Assembly: GCA_019358835.1 (NCBI GenBank)
Contig: JAHHIH010000013.1
Coordinates: forward strand, 62,001-126,000
Length of the DNA stretch: 64,000 bases
Direction of reading: 5' to 3'
Source of the DNA: Tildeniella torsiva UHER 1998/13D
Lineage (GTDB): Bacteria > Cyanobacteriota > Cyanobacteriia > Phormidesmidales > Phormidesmidaceae
Part shown: one piece after another, positions 26,327 to 36,517 of the stretch
How the letters are laid out: each line of letters starts with the position of its first letter
Numbering within the stretch: the stretch's first letter is position 1
Notes under the pieces: model-generated
Told to the model about the DNA's origin: nothing
The model's input: the letters and a program-made list of their open reading frames with translations, nothing else
Database searches by the model: none
Translations under genes and position numbers: made by a program

Positions 26327-27442
26327 TTAATCCTTCTCAGGAAGAACAGACCTCAAATCTGTTGTATCTCTATTACTCTTTCCAAGATTACATTTTGCGC
26401 AAAGGGTTTGAAGATTACTAATTTGATCCATCCCGCCTTGTGAACGTGGCAGAATATGATCGACGTGCAAAGTAATGCCGTCAACCCTAGTAGATCTACC
26501 ACAACTACGGCAGGTCCATTTATCACGGGCTAAAACATCCCACCATAGCCCAGCTCTAGTAAATGCATAATTATCTAGTTCTAAATCATAACTAGCATAA
26601 TCTTCAGCCTCAGAGCTTACATCATCTAAATATGTATTTCCATAAAATGCATTATGGTAACCGCCACTATGCACCCAAGATTCATATCTAGATAGCATGT
26701 TCATCATTATTTCATTAACCTCATCCAATACCTGTCCTTGCTGTAGGCAACGAATAACTTCAAAAACAGGATAAATAGCAACAAAAGCCAAATTTAAGCG
26801 CTTCAATCCTCTGTCAAACTCAAGCGGAAAATAGCAGAGATCAGAGTAGAATCCTATGTTTAAGTTTTCATCCTCAGATACAAGCTCTTCGACCTTCTGA
26901 TCGATCCATTTTTGAAAGCTAACAAATTGCAAACTACTAGAGAAGGAGACATGGTTAAGCATCATCAAGGCTTGTAAGGCTTGATGATTTTCATCGAAAA
27001 CATGCTTGACATCCTCAAGGAATTTAATGTTATGACGAGCATTAAAGTCACATCCAAAAAGCTCTGTGTACATACAGCCGTCAGAGTTTATACGAAATGC
27101 CAAACGAAATGCCAAATTTCCATAATAGTAAGAATAAGGCTTTCCGTGCTTGTTTTTTATTGTTGTGTTTATGCCAGGCTTTCTTTTCCCTGAAATTCCC
27201 AGATAAACGTCACCCCATCTATCAATATTGACTTTAGCTGACTGCCGATGCCTGGGTCGATATGAAGAAGATGTGTTTTCATAAGGGTTTATTTCATAGA
27301 CCTCTTGAACAAGGCTTAACGCGCTATCCATCAAGATTTCAAGCCGAGGGAAGAAATATTTTTGCAATATATTGAGTCGCGTTTTTGGATCTGGGATTTT
27401 AAATACTTCTATGTCTTTAAGATCAAAGGCTAGATCTTTCAT
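26327..27442 (-). CDS. HNH endonuclease with uncharacterised N-terminal domain
   Basis: The 371-residue product ends in a clear HNH domain at ~300-360: CRSCGRSTRVDGITLHVDHILPRS, then GGMDQISNLQTLCAKCNLGKSNR, with two CxxC zinc pairs and the DH catalytic pair. The first ~290 residues match nothing I recognise; they are mixed helical sequence with many aromatic residues. The gene is visibly AT-rich compared with both flanks and has few HIP1 sites, which suggests recent acquisition. I use ATG 27442 rather than the TTG at 27454. No methylase or partner is adjacent. A stand-alone restriction or defence nuclease is plausible but unproven. Confidence 0.88.
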   Translation of the reverse strand: MKDLAFDLKDIEVFKIPDPKTRLNILQKYFFPRLEILMDSALSLVQEVYEINPYENTSSSYRPRHRQSAKVNIDRWGDVYLGISGKRKPGINTTIKNKHGKPYSYYYGNLAFRLAFRINSDGCMYTELFGCDFNARHNIKFLEDVKHVFDENHQALQALMMLNHVSFSSSLQFVSFQKWIDQKVEELVSEDENLNIGFYSDLCYFPLEFDRGLKRLNLAFVAIYPVFEVIRCLQQGQVLDEVNEIMMNMLSRYESWVHSGGYHNAFYGNTYLDDVSSEAEDYASYDLELDNYAFTRAGLWWDVLARDKWTCRSCGRSTRVDGITLHVDHILPRSQGGMDQISNLQTLCAKCNLGKSNRDTTDLRSVLPEKD

Positions 27443-27572
27443 GAGGTTTTTCAAAATTTCTTAAGGCCACCTAGGTCTTTTCAGAATAGCTTTGCTAATA
27501 AAGTTCTCTCAGAGAGATTAAGTCCATTAGCGAGAAATACAGGACTGTAAAGATTGGCAAATTTCACTCAGA

Positions 27573-30257
27573 TTACGATTTTCCAAACAGGTCAAGCTGT
27601 TCTGAAGGGTCGTAGCTTGCAGCGGATTCCTTCACGCGGCGGCGGGGCTTACTAAGTTTAGGCCCCTCCCCACGCAGGCCCACGGCGATGGTGCTGTTGC
27701 GCTCAATTTCGCGCATTACATCCCTGGCGCGTTGAATGACGGAGGTGGGTAGCCCCGCCAACCGCCCCGCCTCAATACCGTAGGATTTGTCGGCACCACC
27801 GGGCTGTACCTGGTGCAAAAAGATAATTTGGTCGGGCATTTCTTTGACGGTGACCTGGTAGTTGGCCACATTGGGCACCAGCGCCGCCAGCTCATTCAGC
27901 TCGTGGTAGTGGGTGGCGAAGATGGTGCGGGCCTGAATTTCGATCGCCAGGTGCTCGGCCACCGCCCAGGCGATGGAGAGGCCGTCGAAGGTGGCGGTGC
28001 CCCGGCCAATTTCGTCGAGCAGCACCAGAGATCTGGGCGTGGCGTGGTTGAGAATATTTGCCGTCTCGTTCATCTCGACCATGAAGGTCGATTGGCCGCT
28101 GGCCAGGTCGTCAACGGCACCGACGCGAGTGAAGATGCGATCGCACACCCCCAGCTTTGCCGCCTTCGCCGGAACGAAACTCCCCATCTGGGCCATTAGC
28201 TGAATCAGCCCCACCTGGCGCAGGTAGCAGCTCTTGCCGCTGGCGTTGGGGCCGGTGAGAATAATCAGGTCTTGGGGATGGGTGTCGTCGCGATCGCTCG
28301 GGGTCGTGCCCATGTAGTTGGAGTTGGGCACAAAGAAACCAGCAGGGAGCAGCTGTTCTACGACGGGGTGGCGGCCTTCGGTGACGGCGATCGCCCTTGA
28401 CTCATCCATCTCGGGGCAGCAGTAACCTTGGAAAATGGAGACCTCGGCCAATCCACAGAGCACATCGGCGGCGGCAACGGCGGCGGCGACTTTGCGGATC
28501 AGCTCCACCTGTTCGCCCACCTGTTCGCGGAGCTGGTTGAAAATCTCGTATTCCAGCGCGTTAATCTCTGACTCGATGTTGAACACCCGCGTCTCGCGCT
28601 CCTTGAGTTCGGGGGTGATGTAGCGCTCTTCGTTGGTGAGGGTCTGCTTGCGAATGTAGTCGTCGGGGGCCTGGTCGGCGCGGGCGCGGGAGATACTGAT
28701 GTAGTAGCCAAAGGCTTTGTTAAAGCCGACCTTGAGAGTGGAAATGCCGGTGCGCTTGCGTTCGGCGGGTTCCAATTCGGCAATCCACTTTTGGTCGTCC
28801 ACCGCCTGCTGGCGTAGGTCGTCGAGCTGGGCGTTAACGCCATCGCGAATCAGGTGGCCCTCGGTGAGGTAGAGGGGCGGGGTTTCGACCAGGTGCGATC
28901 GCAGCGTCTGCCCCAGTTGCTCCAGCTCCGGCGGCACATACTGCAACGCTTGCAGATAGGGCGATTTCGCCTGTTCTGCCAAGGCTGCCAAATCGGGCAG
29001 TCGCAAAAAGGAATCCGCCAGAGCGACGAGATCCCTAGCGTTGGCGGTACCGGAACCCGCCCGACCCGCCAGCCGCTCTAGGTCGTAGATCTGCTTCAGT
29101 TTGTGCTGGAGCATCTGCCGCAGATTGCCGTCCTGCAACAGTTCTATAATTGTGGACTGTCGCTGCTGAATACCTTTGACATCCAGCAGCGGTTGCAGCA
29201 GCCAGCGCCGCAGGGTGCGTCCGCCCATGGCCGTAACGGTGCGATCGAGCGCCCACAGCAGGGAGCCGTTGTAGGTGCCATCCCGCGCCGTCTGGGTGAT
29301 TTCTAGATTGCGGCGGGTCTGGTGGTCGATCACCAGATAGGCAGACAGGGTATAGGTGCAGAGCGGCTGAAGCGGAGCCTGCACAGTCTTCTGGGTTTCT
29401 TCCACGTAGTGCAGCAGGCCGCCCGCTGCCCGCACCGCCAGGGGCAGATGGTCGCAGCCGAGGCCTTCTAGCGACCTGAGCCGAAACCGCTGGAGCAAGC
29501 GCTGGCGGGCCTCGCTCTGGCTGTAGGGGCCTTGGGGCCGCAGGGTGTAGCAAAACTGACGCGGCAGGCAGCTTGGCAGTTGGTCAGATTGATCCCCTGG
29601 CCTGAGCATCGCCCCTAGATTTGGTGCATCTACCGGAAACAGCACCTCGGCGGGCTGGAGCCTGAGCAATTCTTGCGCAAGCTGGTCGAGATCTTCGCCT
29701 TGGGTGGTGAGAAACTCCCCGGTGGAGACATCGGCATAGGAGAGCCCCCAGTGGTGCCCGGCCACCACCACCGAGGCCAAAAAGTTGTTCTGGCTGGCGC
29801 TCAGCATACCCTCTTCGATCACCGTGCCGGGGGTGATGACGCGGGTGACTTCGCGTTTGACTAAGCCCTGGGCCACGGCGGGGTCTTCTACCTGGTCGCA
29901 GATGGCGATCGCAAAGCCCTTTTCTACCAGCAGCGTGCAGTAGCGATCCAGCGCGTGGTGGGGAATGCCCGCCAGGGGCACCCGGCCAATGGCCTTACCC
30001 GCGTCTTTGCTGGTGAGGACGAGTTCTAGCTCGCGGGCGATCGCGATCGCATCCTGAAAAAACGTTTCAAAAAAGTCGCCCACCCGGTACAGCACCAGGG
30101 CGTGGGGATACTGCTCCTTCATCTCCACGTAGTGGCGCATCATCGGCGTCAGGTCATCCCAATTCACCGATTGGTGGTCGGCGTAGCGCACCGTGTGCTT
30201 GGCCAACCGCTCGGGAATGGGGGGCTGACCGTCGGCGGAGGGAGAGGAACCAGACAT
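27573..30257 (-). CDS. mutS: DNA mismatch repair protein MutS
   Basis: MutS recognises mismatches and, with MutL and ATP, starts excision repair. The 894-residue product has the mismatch-recognition domain with the phenylalanine/glutamate motif ([11 protein letters not shown]), the connector, core and clamp ([17 protein letters not shown]), and the ABC-type ATPase ([52 protein letters not shown]). Full length for the family. It ends 119 bases upstream of the HNH gene on the same strand, with no sign of co-transcription. Confidence 0.98.
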   Translation of the reverse strand: MSGSSPSADGQPPIPERLAKHTVRYADHQSVNWDDLTPMMRHYVEMKEQYPHALVLYRVGDFFETFFQDAIAIARELELVLTSKDAGKAIGRVPLAGIPHHALDRYCTLLVEKGFAIAICDQVEDPAVAQGLVKREVTRVITPGTVIEEGMLSASQNNFLASVVVAGHHWGLSYADVSTGEFLTTQGEDLDQLAQELLRLQPAEVLFPVDAPNLGAMLRPGDQSDQLPSCLPRQFCYTLRPQGPYSQSEARQRLLQRFRLRSLEGLGCDHLPLAVRAAGGLLHYVEETQKTVQAPLQPLCTYTLSAYLVIDHQTRRNLEITQTARDGTYNGSLLWALDRTVTAMGGRTLRRWLLQPLLDVKGIQQRQSTIIELLQDGNLRQMLQHKLKQIYDLERLAGRAGSGTANARDLVALADSFLRLPDLAALAEQAKSPYLQALQYVPPELEQLGQTLRSHLVETPPLYLTEGHLIRDGVNAQLDDLRQQAVDDQKWIAELEPAERKRTGISTLKVGFNKAFGYYISISRARADQAPDDYIRKQTLTNEERYITPELKERETRVFNIESEINALEYEIFNQLREQVGEQVELIRKVAAAVAAADVLCGLAEVSIFQGYCCPEMDESRAIAVTEGRHPVVEQLLPAGFFVPNSNYMGTTPSDRDDTHPQDLIILTGPNASGKSCYLRQVGLIQLMAQMGSFVPAKAAKLGVCDRIFTRVGAVDDLASGQSTFMVEMNETANILNHATPRSLVLLDEIGRGTATFDGLSIAWAVAEHLAIEIQARTIFATHYHELNELAALVPNVANYQVTVKEMPDQIIFLHQVQPGGADKSYGIEAGRLAGLPTSVIQRARDVMREIERNSTIAVGLRGEGPKLSKPRRRVKESAASYDPSEQLDLFGKS

Positions 30258-30359
30258 GGATGGCGTTAGAGGCTAGCGTTCAGCATTGTTGCACAGCCCG
30301 TAGGAGGTGCTGCGTCGATCTGCCTTGGCAGAATTAGGAAGACTGTCTCAGGGTGTCCA

Positions 30360-30839
30360 TCAGTCGGGTAAAAACCCTGTATCGAGCGCTGCTTCAGGGG
30401 TAAAGGGTGCTTTATTAGGAAATGTCTCTAGGGGCAGCCCGGTCTCCACCGCAGCCTTTTGGCGAGCGGTGGCGTAGCAGTCGGCATAGATGCTGGCGAA
30501 GTAGGGGCGCAGGCTGGGGCTGTCGCGAAAGGCCTTGGCGATGCGATCGCGGTGCTCCAGAATCGTGAACCGCCAGCTGTTTGAGCGGCGATCGCGCTGA
30601 TACTGGTACTTCAGCAAATGCCGCAGCAGCACCTCCAGGTTGCTCTCCACGGCTCGTTTTTCACTGCGCCCCATGTCGTCGAGTTCTTCCGCCAGGTTGA
30701 GGACATCGATTTGGTCAAACCGCCCACTGCGGAGCAGCCCAGCGGTTTCAGCTAGCCAGCGGAGATAGTCGCTATCGTATAGAGTTTCTGACTCTGGTGG
30801 TGAATAAATGGGCTGCGGTGCAGTCATGGCATGGGCCAT
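30360..30839 (-). CDS. DUF29 domain-containing protein
   Basis: The 159-residue product matches the cyanobacteria-rich DUF29 family: LYDSDYLRWLAETAGLLRSGRFDQIDVLNLAEELDDMGRSEKRAVESNLEVLLRHLLKYQYQ and RRSNSWRFTILEHRDRI (quoted in parts). DUF29 proteins are helical and of unknown function, often found near Uma2 and toxin-antitoxin-like genes. The start could be 30839 or the ATG at 30827. Same strand as mutS, ~100 bases upstream of it. Confidence 0.88.
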   Translation of the reverse strand: MAHAMTAPQPIYSPPESETLYDSDYLRWLAETAGLLRSGRFDQIDVLNLAEELDDMGRSEKRAVESNLEVLLRHLLKYQYQRDRRSNSWRFTILEHRDRIAKAFRDSPSLRPYFASIYADCYATARQKAAVETGLPLETFPNKAPFTPEAALDTGFLPD

Positions 30840-31078
30840 TTGAAGGTCGTAGAGACTAAGGCTTGGCGGAAAGGCTATGGGGGCGATCGTAACAGACGGG
30901 AGCGGTTGCTGTGAGACAACTAGAGCATATGAATGCCTTTGGTCTTCTGTCTAAAATTGTGTCAGATGTTACGCACCGTTAAGCTTCGTATCATGGCCCG
31001 TAAGGGGTAACAGGGCCTGTGTTAGTTTCGATATCGTTGCAGATTCTATCGATGTTTAATAGAAGAGAGGTTGTTCCC

Positions 31079-31282
31079 GTGGCCCTGTCAGAAAAGTTTG
31101 CTCCAGCCCTGACCGAAACCCGCGAAGACTTTTCCGAATACGTCGCCCAGCTCCAGCTTCACATGGCGCTCCAGGCCCGCAACCTGGTGCCCTCCCTCAA
31201 CAACACTGGCGACAGCCGTCATCACCTGCTGCACCAAACCCAGGCCGATATCGAGAAGCTCATTTCTCGCCAGGGCTTCTAG
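31079..31282 (+). CDS. Small conserved hypothetical protein
   Basis: The product is a 67-residue helical protein (EYVAQLQLHMALQARNLVPSLN, HHLLHQTQADIEKLI) with no family I can name. I prefer the GTG at 31079, with AGAGAGG eight bases upstream, over the track's start at 31019, whose extra residues have no RBS and read like untranslated leader. Codon use matches the neighbours and the HIP-rich background. It is monocistronic, upstream of the MOSC gene. Confidence 0.6.
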   Translation: MALSEKFAPALTETREDFSEYVAQLQLHMALQARNLVPSLNNTGDSRHHLLHQTQADIEKLISRQGF

Positions 31283-31409
31283 AGAAGACTTTTAGAGCAA
31301 TCCTCAAACCGAAATTCTGGGCCGCAGCCGCGTATCTTGGCTGGTTCAGGGTTTCGGTTTTTCTTTGGGCAGCGTTTACTGGGTTTGAGCCGCCTACCAA
31401 CCTTCAGCC

Positions 31410-32186
31410 ATGAATTGCTATCTCGCCCGCATCGACCGTTTCCCCATCAAATCGCTGGATGGAATCTTGGTGCCCCAGGCCCTGGTATTGGCCAGTGGAG
31501 CTTTGCAGGGCGATCGCACCTACGCTCTCTTCGATGCCCAAGGGCGCTTTGTCAACGGCAAGCGCACCGCCGCCATCCACCACCTGCGATCGACCTTCTC
31601 CGAGGATGGCCAGTTCATTACCATAGCCACTGACGGCCATTCCACCGCCGCGACTTTTCACCTTCATCAGCAGCGTTCAGACCTCGAAGCCTGGCTCAGC
31701 GACTACTTCCATCAACCCATTACGCTTCAAGCGAATCTCAACAGCGGATTCCCCGACGACACCAACGCTGCTGGGCCAACGGTGATCAGCACTGCCACCC
31801 TCCAAACCGTTGCCGATTGGTATGGCCTCTCGCTAGAGGAAACCCGCCGCCGCTTCCGCACCAATCTAGAAATCGACGGTGTGCCCGCCTTCTGGGAAGA
31901 GCAGCTGTTTAGCGCCGACGGTAGCCCGGTGCGCTTTGCGATCGGCGATGTAGTGCTAGAGGGCATCAATCCCTGCCAGCGCTGCATCGTCCCCACCCGA
32001 GACACTGCTACCGGAGTTGTCACCGCCAACTTTCAAAAAATCTTCTCCCAGCAGAGGGCCGCTACCCTGCCCGACTGGGCTCCCCCGTCGCGGTTCAATC
32101 ACTTCTATAAGCTGGCGGTCAACACCAATCTTGTTGGCCAGGGCGGACACACGCTCAAGGTAGGGGATAGTGTTAGCGTGATTTAA
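31410..32186 (+). CDS. MOSC N-terminal beta-barrel and MOSC domain protein (YcbX-like)
   Basis: The 258-residue product combines the MOSC_N beta barrel (ARIDRFPIKSLDGI, GDRTYALFDAQGRFVNGKR) with the MOSC domain (FRTNLEIDGVPAFWEEQLF, NPCQRCIVPTRDTATG containing the conserved cysteine). YcbX/mARC-type proteins carry molybdenum cofactor and reduce N-hydroxylated compounds. There is no attached ferredoxin domain here, so an external electron donor would be needed. The gene precedes hemW by ~40 bases on the same strand. Confidence 0.9.
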   Translation: MNCYLARIDRFPIKSLDGILVPQALVLASGALQGDRTYALFDAQGRFVNGKRTAAIHHLRSTFSEDGQFITIATDGHSTAATFHLHQQRSDLEAWLSDYFHQPITLQANLNSGFPDDTNAAGPTVISTATLQTVADWYGLSLEETRRRFRTNLEIDGVPAFWEEQLFSADGSPVRFAIGDVVLEGINPCQRCIVPTRDTATGVVTANFQKIFSQQRAATLPDWAPPSRFNHFYKLAVNTNLVGQGGHTLKVGDSVSVI

Positions 32187-32229
32187 GCGGCGTCCCCTGC
32201 CCAACGTTTCCCAGGGATAGCCCTCCTCA

Positions 32230-33438
32230 ATGATTTCCCGTCCGGCCTCTGCCTACGTTCACATTCCTTTTTGCCGCCGTCGCTGCTTCTACTGCGACTT
32301 CCCCATCTCGGTGCTGGGCAATCACCAGCGGGGCGAGACCTCCGGCACAGTCGAGAGCTACGTAGAGCTGCTGTGCGAAGAGATTGCAGCGACGCCAAAA
32401 CTCAACGATCGCCCCTTACAGACCGTATTCTTCGGCGGCGGCACCCCTTCCCTGCTCTCTGTTCCCCAGCTCGAACAAATCCTCGTCCAGCTTGACCAGC
32501 ATTTCGGCATTGCCCCCACAGCCGAGATCTCCATGGAAATGGATCCCGGCACTTTTGATCTGGAGCATCTCCAGGGCTACCTGGCCGCAGGCATCACCCG
32601 CATCAGTCTTGGCGTGCAAGCGTTGGATGACGCAACACTGGAGAGCTGTGGCCGCTATCATCGCGTTGCCGATGTCTATCGCTCTGTGGACTGGCTGCAC
32701 CAGGTTGCCATGCCCAACTGGAGCCTGGATTTGATATCCGGCCTGCCGCACCAGACCCTAACTGACTGGGAAATTGGCTTGTCCAAGGCAATGGCCCTCC
32801 ACCCCCATCACCTCTCGATCTATGACCTCACGGTGGAACCTCAGACCGTGTTTGCCAAGCGCTACCAGCCGGGCGACCAACCTCTGCCCACGGATGAGCA
32901 AACGGCGGCGATGTATCGACTTGCCCAAAGGTTTCTGACCGCCCAGGGCTACGACCATTACGAAGTCTCTAACTACGCCCAGCCGGGGCACCAATGTCAG
33001 CATAATTTGACCTACTGGCGCAATCAGCCCTGCTACGGCTTTGGCCTTGGGGCAACCAGCTATACCCAGTTCCAGCGCGTTAGCCGTCCCCGCACCTTAG
33101 CAACCTATAGCGAGTGGGTAAAAGAATTTCAGGCGGCTGGGGGAATCCACAGCGAACCCCCGACACCAACCCTGGAGCAACTGCTGGATCGCCTGATGGT
33201 GGGCCTGCGATTACAGGAGGGAATCAGTGGGGATGAGGTGCGATCGCTCTGCGACCCCACCACCTGGGCCACCCTTCGCGCCGCCCTCACCCCCCACATC
33301 GCCCAAGGCTGGGTCATTCTAGAGGGCGATACCTGGGCCACCCTCCAGCGATTGCGACTCGGCGATCCCGAAGGTTTTCTGTTCTCTAATGTTGTGCTCT
33401 CTGACTGCTTTCGTGCGATCGAAGACCAAGACGAGTGA
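32230..33438 (+). CDS. hemW: Radical SAM protein HemW (coproporphyrinogen III oxidase-like haem chaperone)
   Basis: The 402-residue product has the radical SAM cluster motif CRRRCFYCDF near the N-terminus, the SAM-binding FFGGGTPSLL, MEMDPGTF, ISLGVQALDD and LDLISGLPHQT, and the C-terminal HemN-like region (YEVSNYAQPGHQCQHNLTYW). The shorter N-terminus and the CxxxCxxC without the extra HemN cysteine place it with HemW, a haem chaperone, rather than oxygen-independent coproporphyrinogen oxidase. Probably co-transcribed with the MOSC gene upstream. Confidence 0.92.
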   Translation: MISRPASAYVHIPFCRRRCFYCDFPISVLGNHQRGETSGTVESYVELLCEEIAATPKLNDRPLQTVFFGGGTPSLLSVPQLEQILVQLDQHFGIAPTAEISMEMDPGTFDLEHLQGYLAAGITRISLGVQALDDATLESCGRYHRVADVYRSVDWLHQVAMPNWSLDLISGLPHQTLTDWEIGLSKAMALHPHHLSIYDLTVEPQTVFAKRYQPGDQPLPTDEQTAAMYRLAQRFLTAQGYDHYEVSNYAQPGHQCQHNLTYWRNQPCYGFGLGATSYTQFQRVSRPRTLATYSEWVKEFQAAGGIHSEPPTPTLEQLLDRLMVGLRLQEGISGDEVRSLCDPTTWATLRAALTPHIAQGWVILEGDTWATLQRLRLGDPEGFLFSNVVLSDCFRAIEDQDE

Positions 33439-33501
33439 AGTGACTTCACCCTCAATCCCCTCGCTACACATAGGAAGCATAGCTACAGAGCTTTTCTCTC
33501 A

Positions 33502-33529
33502 GGTGCATCGCTGCGCGGATGCCCCCTAC
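33502..33529 (+). repeat. 28-base palindromic dispersed repeat, copy 2
   Basis: Identical to the copy at 9627-9654 except for one base (GATGCCCC for GATGCACC). It lies between hemW and serA and runs straight into a C-rich tract, an arrangement not seen at copy 1. Confidence 0.75.
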
Positions 33530-33595
33530 ATCTTCCCCACCCCCCTCATCTTCCCCACCACCTCCATCTACCCCCGCCAAAAGTACTCCCCCCAC
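33521..33595 (+). repeat. C-rich low-complexity tract upstream of serA
   Basis: A run of units like CATCTTCCCCACC and CTACCCCC. Its reverse complement resembles the G-rich tract upstream of purH (7886-8020). A third, shorter tract is at 60897-60928. No coding potential. Confidence 0.65.
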
Positions 33596-33655
33596 TAATG
33601 CCCCGCTCCGCCTTTGCAGTAAAGTAGATCCCTGTGACATTTTTATGGCTGACCC

Positions 33656-35236
33656 ATGCCCAAGGTTCTAGTTTCCGACCCCGTTGACCAGGCGGGCCTC
33701 GATATTCTTTCCCAAGTTGCTCAGGTGGATGTCAACACCAGCCTTTCCCCCGAGGAACTGGTAGCCGCCATTGGCGATTACGACGCGCTGATGATTCGCT
33801 CGGGCACCAAGGTGACCAAGGCCGTCATTGACGCGGGCCAGAACCTAAAAATCATCGGGCGGGCTGGGGTTGGGGTCGATAACGTTGATGTGCCCGAGGC
33901 CACCCGGCGGGGCATTGTGGTAGTCAACTCCCCCGAGGGCAACACCATCGCAGCCGCAGAGCACGCTCTGGCCATGATGATGTCGATGTCGCGCTATATT
34001 CCCAGCGCCGATCGCTCCGTCAAATCGGGCGAATGGAAGCGCAAAGACTTTACCGGGGTCGAAATCTATAAGAAAACCCTGGGAGTCGTGGGCCTGGGCA
34101 AAATTGGCTCCCACGTGGCTACCGTAGCGCGGGCCATGGGCATGAAACTGCTGGCCTACGACCCGTTTATTTCTGCCGAGCGGGCTGAGCAGCTGGGCTG
34201 CCGCCTGGTGGATCTAGACCTGCTGTTCCGCGAAGCCGACTACATCACTCTGCACCTGCCCAAGACCCCCGAGACCACCCACCTGGTCGATGAGAAAGCC
34301 CTGGCTACGATGAAGCCAACGGTGCGCATCATCAACTGCGCTCGGGGCGGCATCATCGACGAAGCCGCCCTGGCCAAAGCCCTGCGCGAAGGCACCATCG
34401 GCGGTGCCGCGCTGGATGTCTACGAATCTGAACCCCTGGGTGATTCGGAACTTCGGGAGCTGGATAAAGCCGTGATTCTCACCCCCCACCTGGGAGCCTC
34501 TACGGAAGAGGCCCAGGTGAATGTGGCGATCGATGTGGCCGAGCAGATTCGCGATGTGCTGCTGGGGTTACCGGCGCGATCGGCGGTGAATATTCCCGGC
34601 CTGCGCCCCGAGGTGATGCAAAAGCTGCGTCCCTACCTGCAACTGGCCGAAACCCTGGGCAACCTGGTGGGGCAACTGGCCGGGGGCCGGGTTCAGGAGC
34701 TGACGGTGCGCCTCCAGGGCGATATTGCCGGGGGCGATACCCAACCGATTATGGTGGCGGCGCTCAAGGGACTGCTCTCCCACGCGCTGCAGGAGCGGGT
34801 CAACTACGTCAACGCCTCCATCGAAGCGAAGGAGCGGGGCATCCACGTGATCGAGACCCGCGATGCCGACATTCGCGACTACACGGGTTCGCTGAACCTG
34901 TCGGCCAAGGGCAGCCTGGGCGAGCACTCCGTTACGGGTGTGCTGCTAGGGGGCAGCGAAATTCGCGTCACCGACATTGACGAGTTTCCTATTAACGTGC
35001 CGCCGACCCAGCACATGCTGTTTACCCTGCACCGCGATATGCCGGGCATTATCGGCAAAATTGGCTCGCTGCTGGGTAGCTTCAACGTCAACATCGCCAG
35101 TATGCAGGTGGGCCGCAAAATTGTGCGCGGCGACGCGGTCATGGCCCTCAGCCTGGATGACCCTCTGCCAGAAGGCATTCTGGATGAGATTCTCAAAGTG
35201 CCGGGCATTCGCGATGCCTATACGGTGAACCTGTAG
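33656..35236 (+). CDS. serA: D-3-phosphoglycerate dehydrogenase SerA
   Basis: SerA oxidises 3-phosphoglycerate to 3-phosphohydroxypyruvate, the first step of serine synthesis. The 526-residue protein has the substrate domain (LMIRSGTKVTKAVID, GRAGVGVDNVDV), the NAD-binding domain (VVGLGKIGSHVA, INCARGGIIDEAAL, LTPHLGASTEEAQ with catalytic His), the allosteric substrate-binding domain and a C-terminal ACT domain (FTLHRDMPGIIGKIG). This is the long, serine-regulated form. A clear promoter was not identified in the upstream repeat-rich gap. Confidence 0.97.
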   Translation: MPKVLVSDPVDQAGLDILSQVAQVDVNTSLSPEELVAAIGDYDALMIRSGTKVTKAVIDAGQNLKIIGRAGVGVDNVDVPEATRRGIVVVNSPEGNTIAAAEHALAMMMSMSRYIPSADRSVKSGEWKRKDFTGVEIYKKTLGVVGLGKIGSHVATVARAMGMKLLAYDPFISAERAEQLGCRLVDLDLLFREADYITLHLPKTPETTHLVDEKALATMKPTVRIINCARGGIIDEAALAKALREGTIGGAALDVYESEPLGDSELRELDKAVILTPHLGASTEEAQVNVAIDVAEQIRDVLLGLPARSAVNIPGLRPEVMQKLRPYLQLAETLGNLVGQLAGGRVQELTVRLQGDIAGGDTQPIMVAALKGLLSHALQERVNYVNASIEAKERGIHVIETRDADIRDYTGSLNLSAKGSLGEHSVTGVLLGGSEIRVTDIDEFPINVPPTQHMLFTLHRDMPGIIGKIGSLLGSFNVNIASMQVGRKIVRGDAVMALSLDDPLPEGILDEILKVPGIRDAYTVNL

Positions 35237-35293
35237 GCTTGAGGAACCCGGTAGAATGGGCGAGGGCAACGGCCCTTGGCCTTGGCTGAAAGT

Positions 35294-35318
35294 GGGTGGT
35301 GGGCAATGCCCACCCTAC
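35294..35318 (+). repeat. Short palindromic intergenic repeat
   Basis: GGTGGGC AAT GCCCACC (35298-35314) is a perfect 7-bp hairpin with a 3-base loop, and CCTAC follows it. The end CACCCTAC is shared with the 28-base repeat at 9627, suggesting related REP-like elements. Located between serA and prmA. Confidence 0.6.
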
Positions 35319-35392
35319 AGGGTCACGGGTAGGAGCACAGGGTCGAGGCAGTGTGTTAGCCCAATGTTGATAGTTGCGAGGCAGCCCCTAGA

Positions 35393-36295
35393 ATGGCCGT
35401 GGTTAACACCTGGTGGGAAGTAAAGGTACTGTGCGATCCATCCCTGGAAGATACGGTTTTCTGGCGGTTTGACAGCTTTGGCAGCCAGGGCACTTCGACC
35501 CAGCAGCGGGGATCGTCCTGCGTGGTGCAGGCCTACTTCCCGCAGCATCGACTTGAATTGCTCGATCTGTCGGCCCTGGCCCTGTTGATTAAGCAGGATG
35601 CGCTCTGCAACGATCTGGTGCTGCCCCGCATCAGTTGGCAGCTAATTGACGAAGAAGACTGGTCGAAAAGCTGGAAAGACCACTGGAAGCCCGAACCGAT
35701 TGGCGATCGCTTCCTAATCACCCCCGCCTGGTTAGAGCCCCCCGCCGACAACCAGCGGCTGGTGCTGCGCCTCGACCCTGGTGTGGCCTTTGGCACCGGC
35801 AATCATCCCACCACCCAGCTCTGCCTAGAGTCGCTCGAAATGCGGCTCACCTACGAAAAAACCGACGTTACCATTGCCGATATTGGCTGCGGGTCTGGAA
35901 TTCTCTCGATTGGGGCGCTGCTGTTGGGAGCCAGGCGAGCCTACGCTGCCGATACCGACGATTTGGCGGTGCACTCAGCTGTGGGCAACCGCACCCTGAA
36001 CGGGCTGACGGAGGAGCAGCTGCCGCTGCTGCATGGCAGTTTAGATGCCATCGCCGCCGCCATTGACGCCCCCGTGGACGGCATTGTTTGCAACATTCTG
36101 GCGGAGGTGATTATGGATCTGATTCCTCAGATGCACACCATTGTCACCCCCGACGGCTGGGGCATTCTCAGCGGTATTTTGCTGGATCAGTCCAAACTGG
36201 TGGCCGACACCCTAGAGCAGCACGGCTGGGTCGTGGCTACCCTCTGGCGGCGACAGGAGTGGTGCTGTCTCAACGTGCGGCGATCGCCCGCCTGA
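35393..36295 (+). CDS. prmA: Ribosomal protein L11 methyltransferase PrmA
   Basis: PrmA trimethylates ribosomal protein L11 using S-adenosylmethionine. The 300-residue product has the N-terminal L11-binding domain and the class I methyltransferase core: [41 protein letters not shown] (SAM motif I), [19 protein letters not shown] (NxLA motif) and [10 protein letters not shown]. Family length is normal. The stop lies four bases before the next small membrane-protein gene. Confidence 0.96.
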   Translation: MAVVNTWWEVKVLCDPSLEDTVFWRFDSFGSQGTSTQQRGSSCVVQAYFPQHRLELLDLSALALLIKQDALCNDLVLPRISWQLIDEEDWSKSWKDHWKPEPIGDRFLITPAWLEPPADNQRLVLRLDPGVAFGTGNHPTTQLCLESLEMRLTYEKTDVTIADIGCGSGILSIGALLLGARRAYAADTDDLAVHSAVGNRTLNGLTEEQLPLLHGSLDAIAAAIDAPVDGIVCNILAEVIMDLIPQMHTIVTPDGWGILSGILLDQSKLVADTLEQHGWVVATLWRRQEWCCLNVRRSPA

Positions 36296-36299
36296 ACCC

Positions 36300-36509
36300 A
36301 TGAATCGTTCTGATGTCAGCTTTGTGGCTAAAGTGATCGGGCTCTCGGCAGCCCTGAGCGCATTGATTAAGTACGGGTTGCCTATGGCGCTAATCGGGTC
36401 TCAGGTAGCTCAAAACGAGCCTACTTTGGGCCTAGTTGTAGCGCTGCTGTTGGCCCCCTCAGCGCTGATGGGCGGCCTTTTTTGGCTGCGGCGCAGCTCC
36501 AACTCCTAG
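36300..36509 (+). CDS. Small membrane protein, unknown function
   Basis: The 69-residue product has two hydrophobic helices: ~8-32 (VAKVIGLSAALSALIKYGLPMAL) and ~43-64 (LGLVVALLLAPSALMGGLFWL). It starts four bases after prmA and ends nine bases before the DUF39 gene, so it is part of the same transcript. Small two-helix proteins at this position are known in other cyanobacteria, but I do not know a function. Confidence 0.75.
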   Translation: MNRSDVSFVAKVIGLSAALSALIKYGLPMALIGSQVAQNEPTLGLVVALLLAPSALMGGLFWLRRSSNS

Positions 36510-36517
36510 GCTTGCCC

